Shown piece after piece: positions 26,957 through 36,056 of a DNA stretch of 64,000 nucleotides. The notes under the pieces are model-generated. The model saw nothing but the letters and a program-made list of their open reading frames with translations, had not been told where the DNA came from and made no database searches. The position numbers and the translations under genes are program-made. The DNA is taken from the NCBI GenBank assembly GCA_003250975.1, contig QKIY01000030.1:1-64000 (forward strand). The letters are read 5' to 3'. Each line of letters begins with the position of its first letter. Position 1 is the first letter of the stretch. Source of the DNA: Gammaproteobacteria bacterium. Lineage in GTDB: Bacteria > Pseudomonadota > Gammaproteobacteria > Eutrophobiales > Eutrophobiaceae.

Positions 26957-27367
26957 ATGGAACACCATATTGTACTGCGAGTAATAGCGAAATTTGTCAT
27001 CCCAATGATTTTGTTGTTTGCACTTTATGTGCAGTTTCATGGTGATTATGGCCCGGGTGGCGGATTCCAGGCTGGTGTTATCTTCGCAGTGGGGTTCATC
27101 CTTCACGCATTGATATTCGGCATTGATCACACCCGCGAGGTGTTGCATTTGCAGACATTGAGAATTTCAGCGGCACTGGGTCTGATGCTTTATCTCGGGA
27201 CAGGGATTGCTGGCATACTGATGGGAGGTAATTTTCTTGATTACAGTGTGTTATCGGCTGATCCAGTAAGCGGTCAGCTTCTGGGTATTTTTCTTATTGA
27301 ACTCGGCGTTGGTATAACGGTTGCCTCTGTTATGTTGACCTTATTTTATATTTTTGCGAGGCCCTGA
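26957..27367 (+). CDS. mrpB: Mrp antiporter subunit B
   Basis: The 136-residue MrpB family protein has four helices and the signature HGDYGPGGGFQAGVIFAVG near residue 30. It has a ribosome site (GGGAAG) about 9 bases upstream. The stop overlaps the convergent yhdP gene by 27 bases. It is the last gene of the visible Mrp operon; mrpC and mrpD do not follow. Confidence 0.9.
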   Translation: MEHHIVLRVIAKFVIPMILLFALYVQFHGDYGPGGGFQAGVIFAVGFILHALIFGIDHTREVLHLQTLRISAALGLMLYLGTGIAGILMGGNFLDYSVLSADPVSGQLLGIFLIELGVGITVASVMLTLFYIFARP

Positions 27368-30300
27368 TTCTTCGGCCGCTTCTATTTTATACCTCTCCAA
27401 AACGGGGTTGTTCCAGCTGCCTTTCATGGTGTACTGGACGCGCAGTATCTTTCCGATTTGTTTCGGAATTGATTCAAAGACCTCACCGGCCAGGAAGATA
27501 GTTGTCCCTATTCCAATCCCGACCGGACCAAAAAGGGCACCTGCGATAGGCAGGTTACCGGTCACCTTGGGTGAAACGGTGACTATCTGGTCGTAGTCTT
27601 TCTTAACTAGCCCAGTCCGGCCCGACATCGCAACGTCTATAGAAGGTCCTCTCATAGTGAAATCGTTGGTATAAGCGTCACCGTTTTCAATACTGTAGTG
27701 TCCACCGATCCGATCAAACACCAGCCCCTTGCTGAAAAGATCCGAGAAATCCAGCGTAACTCTTCTAGGAATGGTTTGCAGTCCCAGGAGGCCAAACAGG
27801 CGGCCGGTTGATGGATCCACATCAATTAATGTTCCATCCTTAATAATGAGACTGACTGAGCCCTTCAGATTTTCTACAGTAATATCCACAGGTGAACCCG
27901 GCCAGGTTACATCTGCGGTTATCCAGGTATTTCCTTTCCTAATGGGTTGAACGGTATAACCAAAAGTTTTGAGCATTGTGTCGAAATTGCCCGCTTCGAG
28001 TTTAAAAATGAAATCTGATTTCTCATTGTTATTTATCAGGTTCCAAGTTCCGTTGCCTGATATGGATAAGTCTGGTTTGGATACTAATATTGAGTCTATG
28101 TTCATGCCATCCTGGCTTTTTGAGGTATCAATAGAAACATTGCCCAGATCATAACCATTATACTTGAATGCGCTGCTGGTAATTCTGAATGCCGGCACAT
28201 CCTGTGGCAGAGTTGATATTTTATCATTATTGCTATCAACGGGGCTGAGAAACAGCTTGTTGAAGCTTCCTATTACTTTATCATTGGTATTGTCCATGGG
28301 AATAGCAAGGTTTCCATCAATATCATCACCAGACAGTGCAACGAGCCAGCCAGAAGGTATATTTTCAAGTGAAAAAACAGTATCAGTAAAACTTTGGCCG
28401 AAGCAGGTTATCAGGTCGAAATTCAGGTTGATGAATATACGGGTAATTTTTTTGTCAGGAAAAGCTGAATCCAGTTTAAAAAGAAATTCCTGCCATACCT
28501 GAAGGGGGAGGAAATCGGCCCTGCCGGTAATTTGCAGACCTCTAGACCTGGTTGATGCCGGGAGATTTTCGGGCAGGTATTCATCGTGTGGAGCATCAAC
28601 CCCGTCTATTTGATTGTCTTTAAAGTCAGCAATAATCTCTCCATAGTTGATTTGGATCGTTTCCAAGGAGTTATCTACGAGAGTGATGTTGATATCCAGG
28701 GAGCTCGGTTCTGCCCCTTTCTTAAGTGGTTCAGGAAAATCCAGCTCCAGCCCTTCCAGATCAGAGCTTATGGTCAATATCTGTTTCTGCGGGCTACCAT
28801 CATCGGCTTGAACTTCGGAGCTCATATTAGCTGTCCATCTGGTTGTGCCACTGATATTTGGCAACAGTTTTCCGAATAACTCGCCTAGGTCAGGGAAATA
28901 ATGATTAAGCAGGTTTTTTATATATATCTCATCAGCCTTGCCGGTCATCCCGAAATTTAAGGGATAGTTATCTGCAACGCTCACTTGTAGTGTTACCGGT
29001 TCTCCCATAAACAGGGCCGTGAGGTTGCCGGATGTAAATTCATGGCGGGTAAACGATATATCTCCTGAAAGGTCTTCAAGGTGAATCCCGGTTAGAGGTG
29101 AATTCAGTGTCAGTTTATCCAGCTGTAACAGGCCATCCACTGACATTTTTTTTTCATTGAAGGGGATATCCAAATCCAGATCGAGAGATATAGGCCCTTC
29201 AAGATCAAAATCGTAAATCTTTTCTAACTGACCGGAAGTTGAGAGAGGGCTGTTCTTAAGTATGAAAAGGCCCTGTTGTACATCACTGTCGAGGTGTCCC
29301 GTTATCTGTATCGAAGACTCCGGATTGTTAATATCATTCACTACAGCCTGAATATCGGAGAAGCCTGCGTTGTAGATATAACCTGAATTCGAGTGAATAG
29401 TCAGTTTTTCATTATCAATGAGCAGTTCCGCGACCACTCTATCGGCAGGCAACCATTCAGGGTCATACTCTAGGGTCAGGTTGCTAACATTGGCGATAGC
29501 CTGGAACCTGCCGGCATTATTATTGAATGGGAAATCAACCGGATTACCCCTTAGGATAAAATCCATGGAAGCGAGTTTCCCGGATATAACAGATCGATTT
29601 ATCCAGGCACGTACGTCTTTATTGACAACCTTGGGAAGGTATTTCGATACATATTCAAGGTTTACATTCGATACACCAAATAGTAGGTCGGAATCGACTT
29701 CAGAAATTTCAGGATTGATAATCATCCCCCCAAATATATAGGCATCAAGATGTTCTGTTTCGACTAGCAGAGAGTCCGTTGTAATCTGCCACGGTCCTTC
29801 TCTGGTCTTTAGCCATTTAATGTTACCCTCAATACGGTTCAGGAGTATTGGTGCATCAAATTGTACAGGCAGGATAAACGTAACAGGTGAAGGGTTAAAA
29901 CGAATCTCCCCGTTTGTTGCTGTCGCCAAGAATTCAGCGCTAATGCCGTCAAGTGAAAATGCGTCTTCTCCAACAGCCACTTCCAGCGCTCTGGTAGTGG
30001 TTGAAAACCAGGAGTATTCAGGATATTCAGGTGCAAGGGTAATATAACTGTCCAGTAGTTCCCCTTTTACTTCGACTTGGTATTCATCTATTAGGGCCTT
30101 TATATTGCTGAAAACTGTAAGGGCCGGAGTTATATCTTCAATATTGAGGTAGCTGCTGCTGGCGTAATAAATATAGCCGGATCCGGCGGGATCAGGTTCC
30201 CTCTGTACCAGGATGCGGGTTTCAGGCCAGGTTTTTCTGTCAGTTACTAGTTGCTCAATCAGCACATTTGCCTGAAACCGCCCACCATCCGGTTTGATTG

Positions 30301-31210
30301 CAAATGATGCTGTCAGATTATCAACATCCTCTGACAGATTATCGTATTTAATACTGACCGAGCCGGTATCGATCCTGCCGTTTATTCCTGTTAGTGTTGC
30401 ATTTTCCCATGTGCTCCAAAGTTCTATATCTGCAGGGCCTGAAGTGATTTCGAGGCTCTTTATCGTGTTGTTATAAAAACTGCGCCATTGATCGGGATAT
30501 ATATTTTTCCCTGCGATATATATTTTTCCGGACCAGGATGAGGTTGTGAAATCCCCAAGGAGATCAATGGCAAAGGCAAGAGTTTTTCCATATTCGCCAG
30601 GGAGAACGGCGGAGCCATTAACTTGCATATGGTCTTTTGTGGTTCGCAGGAGAAGATCAACATCCGGGAAGGAGAGATCAGGGTAACTTCCGGTTTTGTC
30701 GATATAGGCAACGCTGGTATCTTCAATAGCAATACTTTTTTGTGAGAGCAGCCATAATACGAGGCCGGCCGGTTCCTCAGTTAGTTCGTCGCCATTTTGT
30801 TGACCACTGGTAATATTAAAAGAACCGTCACGGTTTCTAACTACGACCAGATCAAAACCGGTGACTGCGATATTGAGTTTTGACATTCCCCTGTCAAAAA
30901 GAATGAAGAACGGATTAAAATTGATCGTAGCTTTTTCAAGAGACGATGATTTCATGCCAGATTTATCGAAGGCGCGAATATCCTCGAGGTAAATGTGTGC
31001 TGTCCATCCTTCCCAGGAAGCCCGGATATTTTTTATTTTTACATCAAGTCCAGTCCTGTTGTTTATCCATTCGGTTATCTCGTTGTTATAATTATTGATA
31101 TCGGGGAGGTAATAACGCATTAATGTAACAGCAACCGCTACAGACAGGATTAGTACAGCAGCAAAATACCAGCAGGCATGATACAGACGGCTAAAGAAAC
31201 GTTTTGGCAT
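27341..31210 (-). CDS. yhdP: YhdP, AsmA-like lipid transport protein
   Basis: A very large envelope protein of 1289 residues. A single N-terminal transmembrane helix (about 13-32) anchors it in the inner membrane, and the rest is a long periplasmic beta-rich body of the DUF3971/AsmA-like type. The C-terminal part contains DVDPSTGRLFGLLGLQTIPRRV, split around the FGLLGLQ core, and the conserved LPIAGALFGPVGIGIG. YhdP and its relatives bridge the envelope and carry phospholipids to the outer membrane. It lies 11 bases downstream of rng, a common arrangement. It overlaps mrpB by 27 bases at its 3' end. Confidence 0.93.
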   Translation of the reverse strand: MPKRFFSRLYHACWYFAAVLILSVAVAVTLMRYYLPDINNYNNEITEWINNRTGLDVKIKNIRASWEGWTAHIYLEDIRAFDKSGMKSSSLEKATINFNPFFILFDRGMSKLNIAVTGFDLVVVRNRDGSFNITSGQQNGDELTEEPAGLVLWLLSQKSIAIEDTSVAYIDKTGSYPDLSFPDVDLLLRTTKDHMQVNGSAVLPGEYGKTLAFAIDLLGDFTTSSWSGKIYIAGKNIYPDQWRSFYNNTIKSLEITSGPADIELWSTWENATLTGINGRIDTGSVSIKYDNLSEDVDNLTASFAIKPDGGRFQANVLIEQLVTDRKTWPETRILVQREPDPAGSGYIYYASSSYLNIEDITPALTVFSNIKALIDEYQVEVKGELLDSYITLAPEYPEYSWFSTTTRALEVAVGEDAFSLDGISAEFLATATNGEIRFNPSPVTFILPVQFDAPILLNRIEGNIKWLKTREGPWQITTDSLLVETEHLDAYIFGGMIINPEISEVDSDLLFGVSNVNLEYVSKYLPKVVNKDVRAWINRSVISGKLASMDFILRGNPVDFPFNNNAGRFQAIANVSNLTLEYDPEWLPADRVVAELLIDNEKLTIHSNSGYIYNAGFSDIQAVVNDINNPESSIQITGHLDSDVQQGLFILKNSPLSTSGQLEKIYDFDLEGPISLDLDLDIPFNEKKMSVDGLLQLDKLTLNSPLTGIHLEDLSGDISFTRHEFTSGNLTALFMGEPVTLQVSVADNYPLNFGMTGKADEIYIKNLLNHYFPDLGELFGKLLPNISGTTRWTANMSSEVQADDGSPQKQILTISSDLEGLELDFPEPLKKGAEPSSLDINITLVDNSLETIQINYGEIIADFKDNQIDGVDAPHDEYLPENLPASTRSRGLQITGRADFLPLQVWQEFLFKLDSAFPDKKITRIFINLNFDLITCFGQSFTDTVFSLENIPSGWLVALSGDDIDGNLAIPMDNTNDKVIGSFNKLFLSPVDSNNDKISTLPQDVPAFRITSSAFKYNGYDLGNVSIDTSKSQDGMNIDSILVSKPDLSISGNGTWNLINNNEKSDFIFKLEAGNFDTMLKTFGYTVQPIRKGNTWITADVTWPGSPVDITVENLKGSVSLIIKDGTLIDVDPSTGRLFGLLGLQTIPRRVTLDFSDLFSKGLVFDRIGGHYSIENGDAYTNDFTMRGPSIDVAMSGRTGLVKKDYDQIVTVSPKVTGNLPIAGALFGPVGIGIGTTIFLAGEVFESIPKQIGKILRVQYTMKGSWNNPVLERYKIEAAEESGPRKNIK

Positions 31211-31221
31211 TATAAACGTCG

Positions 31222-32766
31222 TTACATCAAGACAATGTCATATTGTTCCTGGGTATAGAGGGGTTCCACCTGAAAAGTGATTGGTTTGTTTATAAATGCC
31301 TCGAGTTCGGCGACGCTCGCTGATTCATCATCCAGCAAGGTATCGACAATTGTCTGCGATGCGACAACCAGGAGTTTATTAGCATCAAATTGCCTGACTT
31401 CGCGCAGAACTTCCCGGAATATTTCGAAACAGACAGTTTCCTTGCTTTTCAGGGATCCTCTTCCGTTACATGTTGGACAGGTCTCGCACAGTATATGTTC
31501 CAGGCTTTCGCGGGTCCTTTTACGCGTCAGCTGAACAAGTCCAAGCGAAGTCAGTTCGCTGATTATTACTTTCGAATGGTCGCGATCCAGATGCTTCTCA
31601 AGCGATCTGAGTACTTGCCTGCGGTGTTCGGCGTCCTGCATATCGATAAAATCGATGATTATTATCCCGCCAAGATTGCGCAAGCGCAGTTGTCTGGCGA
31701 TGGACTGGGCAGCTTCAAGATTTGTCTTATAGATTGTTTCTTCCAGGTTGCGGTGGCCAACGAATGCACCGGTATTTATGTCGATTGTTGTCATGGCCTC
31801 GGTTTGATCGATAATCAAGTAGCCGCCGGATTTGAGCTGGACTTTCTTATCCAGTGCACGCTGGATTTCATCCTCGACAGAATAAAGATCCAGGATAGGA
31901 TGTTCACCAGAGTAATATTCAATACGGCCGAGAAACTCGGGAACAAACTGTTTGGCAAATTCCATCACGCGGTGATAGGTTTCCTTTGAATCAATCCTGA
32001 CCCTTTCGATATCTGTCTTGATTAAATCACGCATGGTCCTCATGCTGAGGGGCAGGTCTTCATAAACGATCGACGGTGCCTTGATCTTTTCACTGCTCGC
32101 TAATGTCGAATTCCAGAGCTTGTGGAGAAATTCAATATCGCGATACAGTTCTTCTTCAGAAACGCCCTCTGCCGCTGTACGGACTATGAATCCCCCCTTG
32201 TTCAGGATTTCTGCTTCCCTTACGGCTGAATGTAATACCACATTATCCTCGTTACCTACGACCAGCTGTGCAATCCCGTTTTGATATTGAAGTATGCAGT
32301 TTCGCAGTCGCTCGCGCTCGGCCTCATCCTCGATGCGTTGCGAGATCCCGATATTTGCATAATCAGGGATAAACACGAGATAGCGGGAGGGTAGGGAAAG
32401 CCGAGTGGTCAGGCGAGCGCCTTTCGTACCCAGTGGGTCCTTGATGACCTGGACCAGAATCTCCTGGCCTTCCTGCAATACCGTATCAATGGAAGAGGGT
32501 TGCAGGTTTTCCTGATTTTCCGGGAGTGTGACATCAGCCAATTCCACGATATCAGAGGTATGCAGAAATCCGGTGCGTTCCAGGCCGATGTCAATAAATG
32601 CGGCCTGCATTCCTGGAAGAATCCTGGATACGTGTCCCTTGTAGATATTGCCCACGAGACCACGTCTTTGTGAGCGCTCAATATACACTTCCTGGAGGAC
32701 CCCGTTTTCAACAAGGGCAACCCGTGTCTCCTGAGGTGTCACATTGATTAGGATTTCTTCGCTCAT
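31222..32766 (-). CDS. rng: Ribonuclease G
   Basis: An endoribonuclease of the RNase E/G family, involved in 16S rRNA 5' maturation and mRNA turnover. The 514-residue protein has an N-terminal S1 domain (GNIYKGHVSRILPGMQAAF), the catalytic DNase I-like domain with metal-binding Asp residues in TTIDINTGAFVG and IIIIDFIDMQD, and the Zn-link CPTCNGRGSLKS near residue 408. The ATG at 32766 (MSEEILIN) matches the usual family start. The ORF continues upstream to 32808. It lacks the long C-terminal scaffold of RNase E. Confidence 0.95.
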   Translation of the reverse strand: MSEEILINVTPQETRVALVENGVLQEVYIERSQRRGLVGNIYKGHVSRILPGMQAAFIDIGLERTGFLHTSDIVELADVTLPENQENLQPSSIDTVLQEGQEILVQVIKDPLGTKGARLTTRLSLPSRYLVFIPDYANIGISQRIEDEAERERLRNCILQYQNGIAQLVVGNEDNVVLHSAVREAEILNKGGFIVRTAAEGVSEEELYRDIEFLHKLWNSTLASSEKIKAPSIVYEDLPLSMRTMRDLIKTDIERVRIDSKETYHRVMEFAKQFVPEFLGRIEYYSGEHPILDLYSVEDEIQRALDKKVQLKSGGYLIIDQTEAMTTIDINTGAFVGHRNLEETIYKTNLEAAQSIARQLRLRNLGGIIIIDFIDMQDAEHRRQVLRSLEKHLDRDHSKVIISELTSLGLVQLTRKRTRESLEHILCETCPTCNGRGSLKSKETVCFEIFREVLREVRQFDANKLLVVASQTIVDTLLDDESASVAELEAFINKPITFQVEPLYTQEQYDIVLM

Positions 32767-32973
32767 CGCTGTTTCTGTTTCTTCATGTATTTTAAGAAGA
32801 TACGTCAATAAGTGTATAAATCAAGCTATATATTTTATGTATTTATCGGCTGCAGGGGGAGAATCTGCAGTTCAGGTGCATCATATCATTTTTCATCCTT
32901 ACGCATTTGCGACTATAACCCTGCTCATAGAACTCATGGTTGGTAATCCTGATAGACGCGGTAGAATGCTGAT

Positions 32974-34422
32974 ATGTCTTCGATAATCCACGAGTTCCTG
33001 AAGTTCCTTCCTCAAGAAGCTGTCATAACCGGCGAAGAGTCCCTGCGTGTCTATGAATGCGATGCCCTCTCGGCATACCGTGAATTGCCAGCCTGCGTGG
33101 TCCTGCCGGAGACAGTTGAACAAATTCAGGAAATCCTCCGGATCTGCCACCAGGCGGGCGTGCCTGTCGTTGCCAGGGGGGCAGGTACCGGCCTGTCAGG
33201 CGGCGCATTACCGGTAGCTGACGGGGTAGTGTTGAGCCTGGCCAAGCTGAACCGAATACTGGAAATTGATCCGGACTTGCGGTTAGCCCGGGTCCAGCCA
33301 GGAGTTCGCAACCTCAGTGTTTCTGATGCAGCAGCAGCTTACGGTCTATTTTACGCGCCCGATCCTTCCTCCCAGGTCGCTTGTACAATAGGCGGAAACA
33401 TTGCTGAAAATTCGGGAGGTGTGCATTGTCTGAAATACGGCCTGACAGTGCACAATGTAATGGGATTAAAAGTGATCACTATTGCGGGCGAGTTGATACA
33501 GATTGGCGGTGAGGCACTGGATAGTGCCGGTTATGACCTGCTGGCCCTGATGACCGGATCGGAAGGCATGTTGGGCGTGGTTGTTGAAGCCACACTCAAG
33601 CTATTACCAAGGCCTGTGCATCAACAGATGTTGTTGGCTGCCTTTGCATCCGTCGAAGAAGCGGGTAACGGAGTGGCCGATATCATTGCGGCCGGGGTTA
33701 TTCCTGCCGGCTTGGAGATGATGGACAACCCGGGGGTCAGGGCGGTCGAGGCCTATGTGCATGCCGGTTATCCCACCGATGCCGCAGCAATTCTTCTGTG
33801 TGAACTGGATGGTGTTCCTGAAGAGGTCGCAGTAGAAAGCAAACAGGTTATAGAAATCCTGAAAAACGCCGGCGCGACTGAAGTCCGGCTTGCGCGTAAC
33901 AAACAGGAAGGTGAGCGATTTTGGGCTGGAAGAAAGGCGGCCTTTCCTGCAGTCGGCAGAATTGCCGCGGATTATTACTGTATGGACGGTACGATCCCGC
34001 GCAAACATATTGCCAGGGTACTGCAACGAATTACCGAGTTATCAGAGGAATACGAACTTGGTGTTGTTAATGTCTTTCATGCCGGTGATGGCAACCTGCA
34101 TCCCCTGATCCTTTATGATGTTGCCATACCGGGCGAACTTGAGCGGGCAGAGGAATTTGGTGGCAGGATACTGGAAACCTGTGTTGAAGTAGGTGGTACC
34201 ATAACCGGTGAGCACGGTGTTGGCATAGAAAAGATCAATCAGATGTGCGTGCAGTTCAAAACTGAAGAATTGACCCAGTTTCACGCAGTAAAGGAGGCAT
34301 TCGATCCACAGGGATTATTAAACCCTGGAAAGGCCGTACCGACATTAAGACGTTGTGCGGAATACGGCGCCATGCATGTACATGGTGGGAAACTGCCTTT
34401 CCCCGACCTCGAGAGATTCTAG
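32974..34422 (+). CDS. glcD: Glycolate oxidase, FAD subunit GlcD
   Basis: The 482-residue catalytic FAD subunit of glycolate dehydrogenase, which oxidises glycolate to glyoxylate. FAD binding is shown by VARGAGTGLSGGALPVADG and DPSSQVACTIGGNIAENSGG in the PCMH domain (about residues 38-220). The C-terminal half has VFHAGDGNLHPLILYD and GTITGEHGVGIEK, typical of this group. The glyoxylate product could enter the pathway with aceA. The first gene of glcD-x-glcE-glcF. Confidence 0.95.
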   Translation: MSSIIHEFLKFLPQEAVITGEESLRVYECDALSAYRELPACVVLPETVEQIQEILRICHQAGVPVVARGAGTGLSGGALPVADGVVLSLAKLNRILEIDPDLRLARVQPGVRNLSVSDAAAAYGLFYAPDPSSQVACTIGGNIAENSGGVHCLKYGLTVHNVMGLKVITIAGELIQIGGEALDSAGYDLLALMTGSEGMLGVVVEATLKLLPRPVHQQMLLAAFASVEEAGNGVADIIAAGVIPAGLEMMDNPGVRAVEAYVHAGYPTDAAAILLCELDGVPEEVAVESKQVIEILKNAGATEVRLARNKQEGERFWAGRKAAFPAVGRIAADYYCMDGTIPRKHIARVLQRITELSEEYELGVVNVFHAGDGNLHPLILYDVAIPGELERAEEFGGRILETCVEVGGTITGEHGVGIEKINQMCVQFKTEELTQFHAVKEAFDPQGLLNPGKAVPTLRRCAEYGAMHVHGGKLPFPDLERF

Positions 34423-34436
34423 CGGTGGAATAAGTT

Positions 34437-34952
34437 ATGGATGATCTGTTCCAATTGTGTGCAAAGGAATGCGTACAGATTATCTCAAGGCTTAACCCGA
34501 AGTCTCTTTTATTGATAGGCCCGGAAGAAAATCCGGACCTGAAAGAACTGATCAATATTAATTTCAATGGCAGATTAAATTGCATAGTTAATGCGGATCC
34601 CATCAGAAAGCTTGATGCTGGGGAACGGTATGATCTGGTTTATCTGTATGGCCTGGAAAAATTTGATAAGCAAACCGGCTTGCATCTGATAGCCAGCCTC
34701 CGAGATATCCATGCGATGCATCTTTTTGTAGTAATACCCTGTGGACGGCAATGGGATACGCAGGATTTCAGAAGTGAATGGTTGCCCGGTGATCTGATCG
34801 CTTGTGGCATGCATCAACATAGGCTGTTTGGCGAGGCGGGCAGGCAATTGCTTTTATACAGGTTTGAGTTATCCGATTATAAGACCACGCCGGACTGGTT
34901 AAACAGCAAGTACTGGGCCAACCCAGAACTGTTTGACAAGTACCGCTGGTAA
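34437..34952 (+). CDS. Conserved protein between glcD and glcE (DUF6231-like)
   Basis: A 171-residue cytosolic protein with no signal peptide and no clear catalytic motif. It has a Rossmann-like look: a short beta strand LLLIGPEENP, then LNCIVNADPI and YDLVYLYGLEKFD, then a C-terminal motif WANPELFDKYRW. It resembles the DUF6231 family known from gammaproteobacteria, though I identify this by recall only. It starts 14 bases after glcD and lies between two subunits of one enzyme, which hints at a role in assembly or regulation of glycolate oxidase. The fold suggests a methyltransferase-like protein without obvious SAM residues. Confidence 0.75.
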   Translation: MDDLFQLCAKECVQIISRLNPKSLLLIGPEENPDLKELININFNGRLNCIVNADPIRKLDAGERYDLVYLYGLEKFDKQTGLHLIASLRDIHAMHLFVVIPCGRQWDTQDFRSEWLPGDLIACGMHQHRLFGEAGRQLLLYRFELSDYKTTPDWLNSKYWANPELFDKYRW

Positions 34953-34965
34953 ATACTTCTCATAC

Positions 34966-36051
34966 ATGGTTCCGTCTCATACCGATATCGCGGGCTTTTA
35001 TGACCGACTGCAACAACAGGTCATCGCAGCTCGCGCTAGCAAGTCCCCCTTGTTTATCCAGGGAGCAAACAGCAAACAATTTTATGGCGGAGAATGCGAG
35101 GGTGATATTGTGGATATGCGGCCGTGTCGGGGCATCATTCATTATGACCCAACAGAGCTGGTGATCACTGCCTATGCCGGAACCACAATAGAGGAAGTGG
35201 AAAGGACACTGGCCGAACAGGGACAGATGTTGCCTTTCGAACCACCGCGCTTCAGCAAGGAAACCACACTGGGCGGCGCCGTGGCCGCCGGCCTGTCAGG
35301 TCCTCGCCGCCCCTACACCGGCAGCGTACGGGATTTTGTTCTGGGAATGAAATGCCTGACAGGACAGGGCGAGATCCTTAAATTTGGCGGTGAGGTTATG
35401 AAGAATGTCGCGGGTTATGATGTATCCCGCCTTATGACAGGTGCGATGGGGACGCTGGGGATATTGCTAGAAATCTCCCTCAAGGTCCTGCCTAGGCCGG
35501 AATACGAATTGGCATTGTGCAAGGACCTGCCGTTGGCTGATTCCATTCGGTATATGAATACCTGGGGCGGCAAGTTACTTTGTATATCTGGCGCAACCTG
35601 TGACGCTGTAGAGGTCCATTTGCGGCTTTCCGGAAAGCAGGTTGCCGTGGAGAAAGCCCTCGAAGGACTGGAGATGCATGAGGACCCGGCAGGGCTCGAT
35701 TATTGGAGGCGGTTAAGAGACCACCAGCTTGGTTTTTTCAGCCTGGCTGCCGGCGAGTCCCTCTGGCGGATTTCCGTGCCGGCCAACAGACCGATGCTGG
35801 CTATAAATGGTGAATGGTTGATTGACTGGGGCGGGGCACAACGCTGGTTGAAAACTACTGAATCCGCAAGTCAGATTCGGGCGCTAGCACAATCGCTTAC
35901 CGGTCATGCCACGCTTTTTAGAAGTACCGGCGATAGAAATGAAACCTTTCACCCCCTGCCTGGAGTTATCAAACGCTTGCACCTGCAACTTAAGGATGCC
36001 TTTGATCCAGACCATATCCTGAACCGGGGGCGAATGTATCCCGATTTTTGA
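34966..36051 (+). CDS. glcE: Glycolate oxidase, FAD-binding subunit GlcE
   Basis: A 361-residue second flavin subunit of glycolate oxidase. It has the PCMH-type segment FIQGANSKQFYGG near residue 30 and KETTLGGAVAAGLSGPRRPY around residues 100-119, then VMKNVAGYDVSRLMTGAMG. The ATG at 34966 is preferred to an upstream TTG at 34933 that lies inside the previous gene. The stop overlaps the TTG upstream of glcF. Confidence 0.93.
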   Translation: MVPSHTDIAGFYDRLQQQVIAARASKSPLFIQGANSKQFYGGECEGDIVDMRPCRGIIHYDPTELVITAYAGTTIEEVERTLAEQGQMLPFEPPRFSKETTLGGAVAAGLSGPRRPYTGSVRDFVLGMKCLTGQGEILKFGGEVMKNVAGYDVSRLMTGAMGTLGILLEISLKVLPRPEYELALCKDLPLADSIRYMNTWGGKLLCISGATCDAVEVHLRLSGKQVAVEKALEGLEMHEDPAGLDYWRRLRDHQLGFFSLAAGESLWRISVPANRPMLAINGEWLIDWGGAQRWLKTTESASQIRALAQSLTGHATLFRSTGDRNETFHPLPGVIKRLHLQLKDAFDPDHILNRGRMYPDF

Positions 36052-36056
36052 TCCCG

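Noticed and set aside
31390-31989. Open frame of 199 codons on the plus strand inside rng
   Set aside because: It is antisense to the catalytic domain of RNase G and has no start site or family resemblance.
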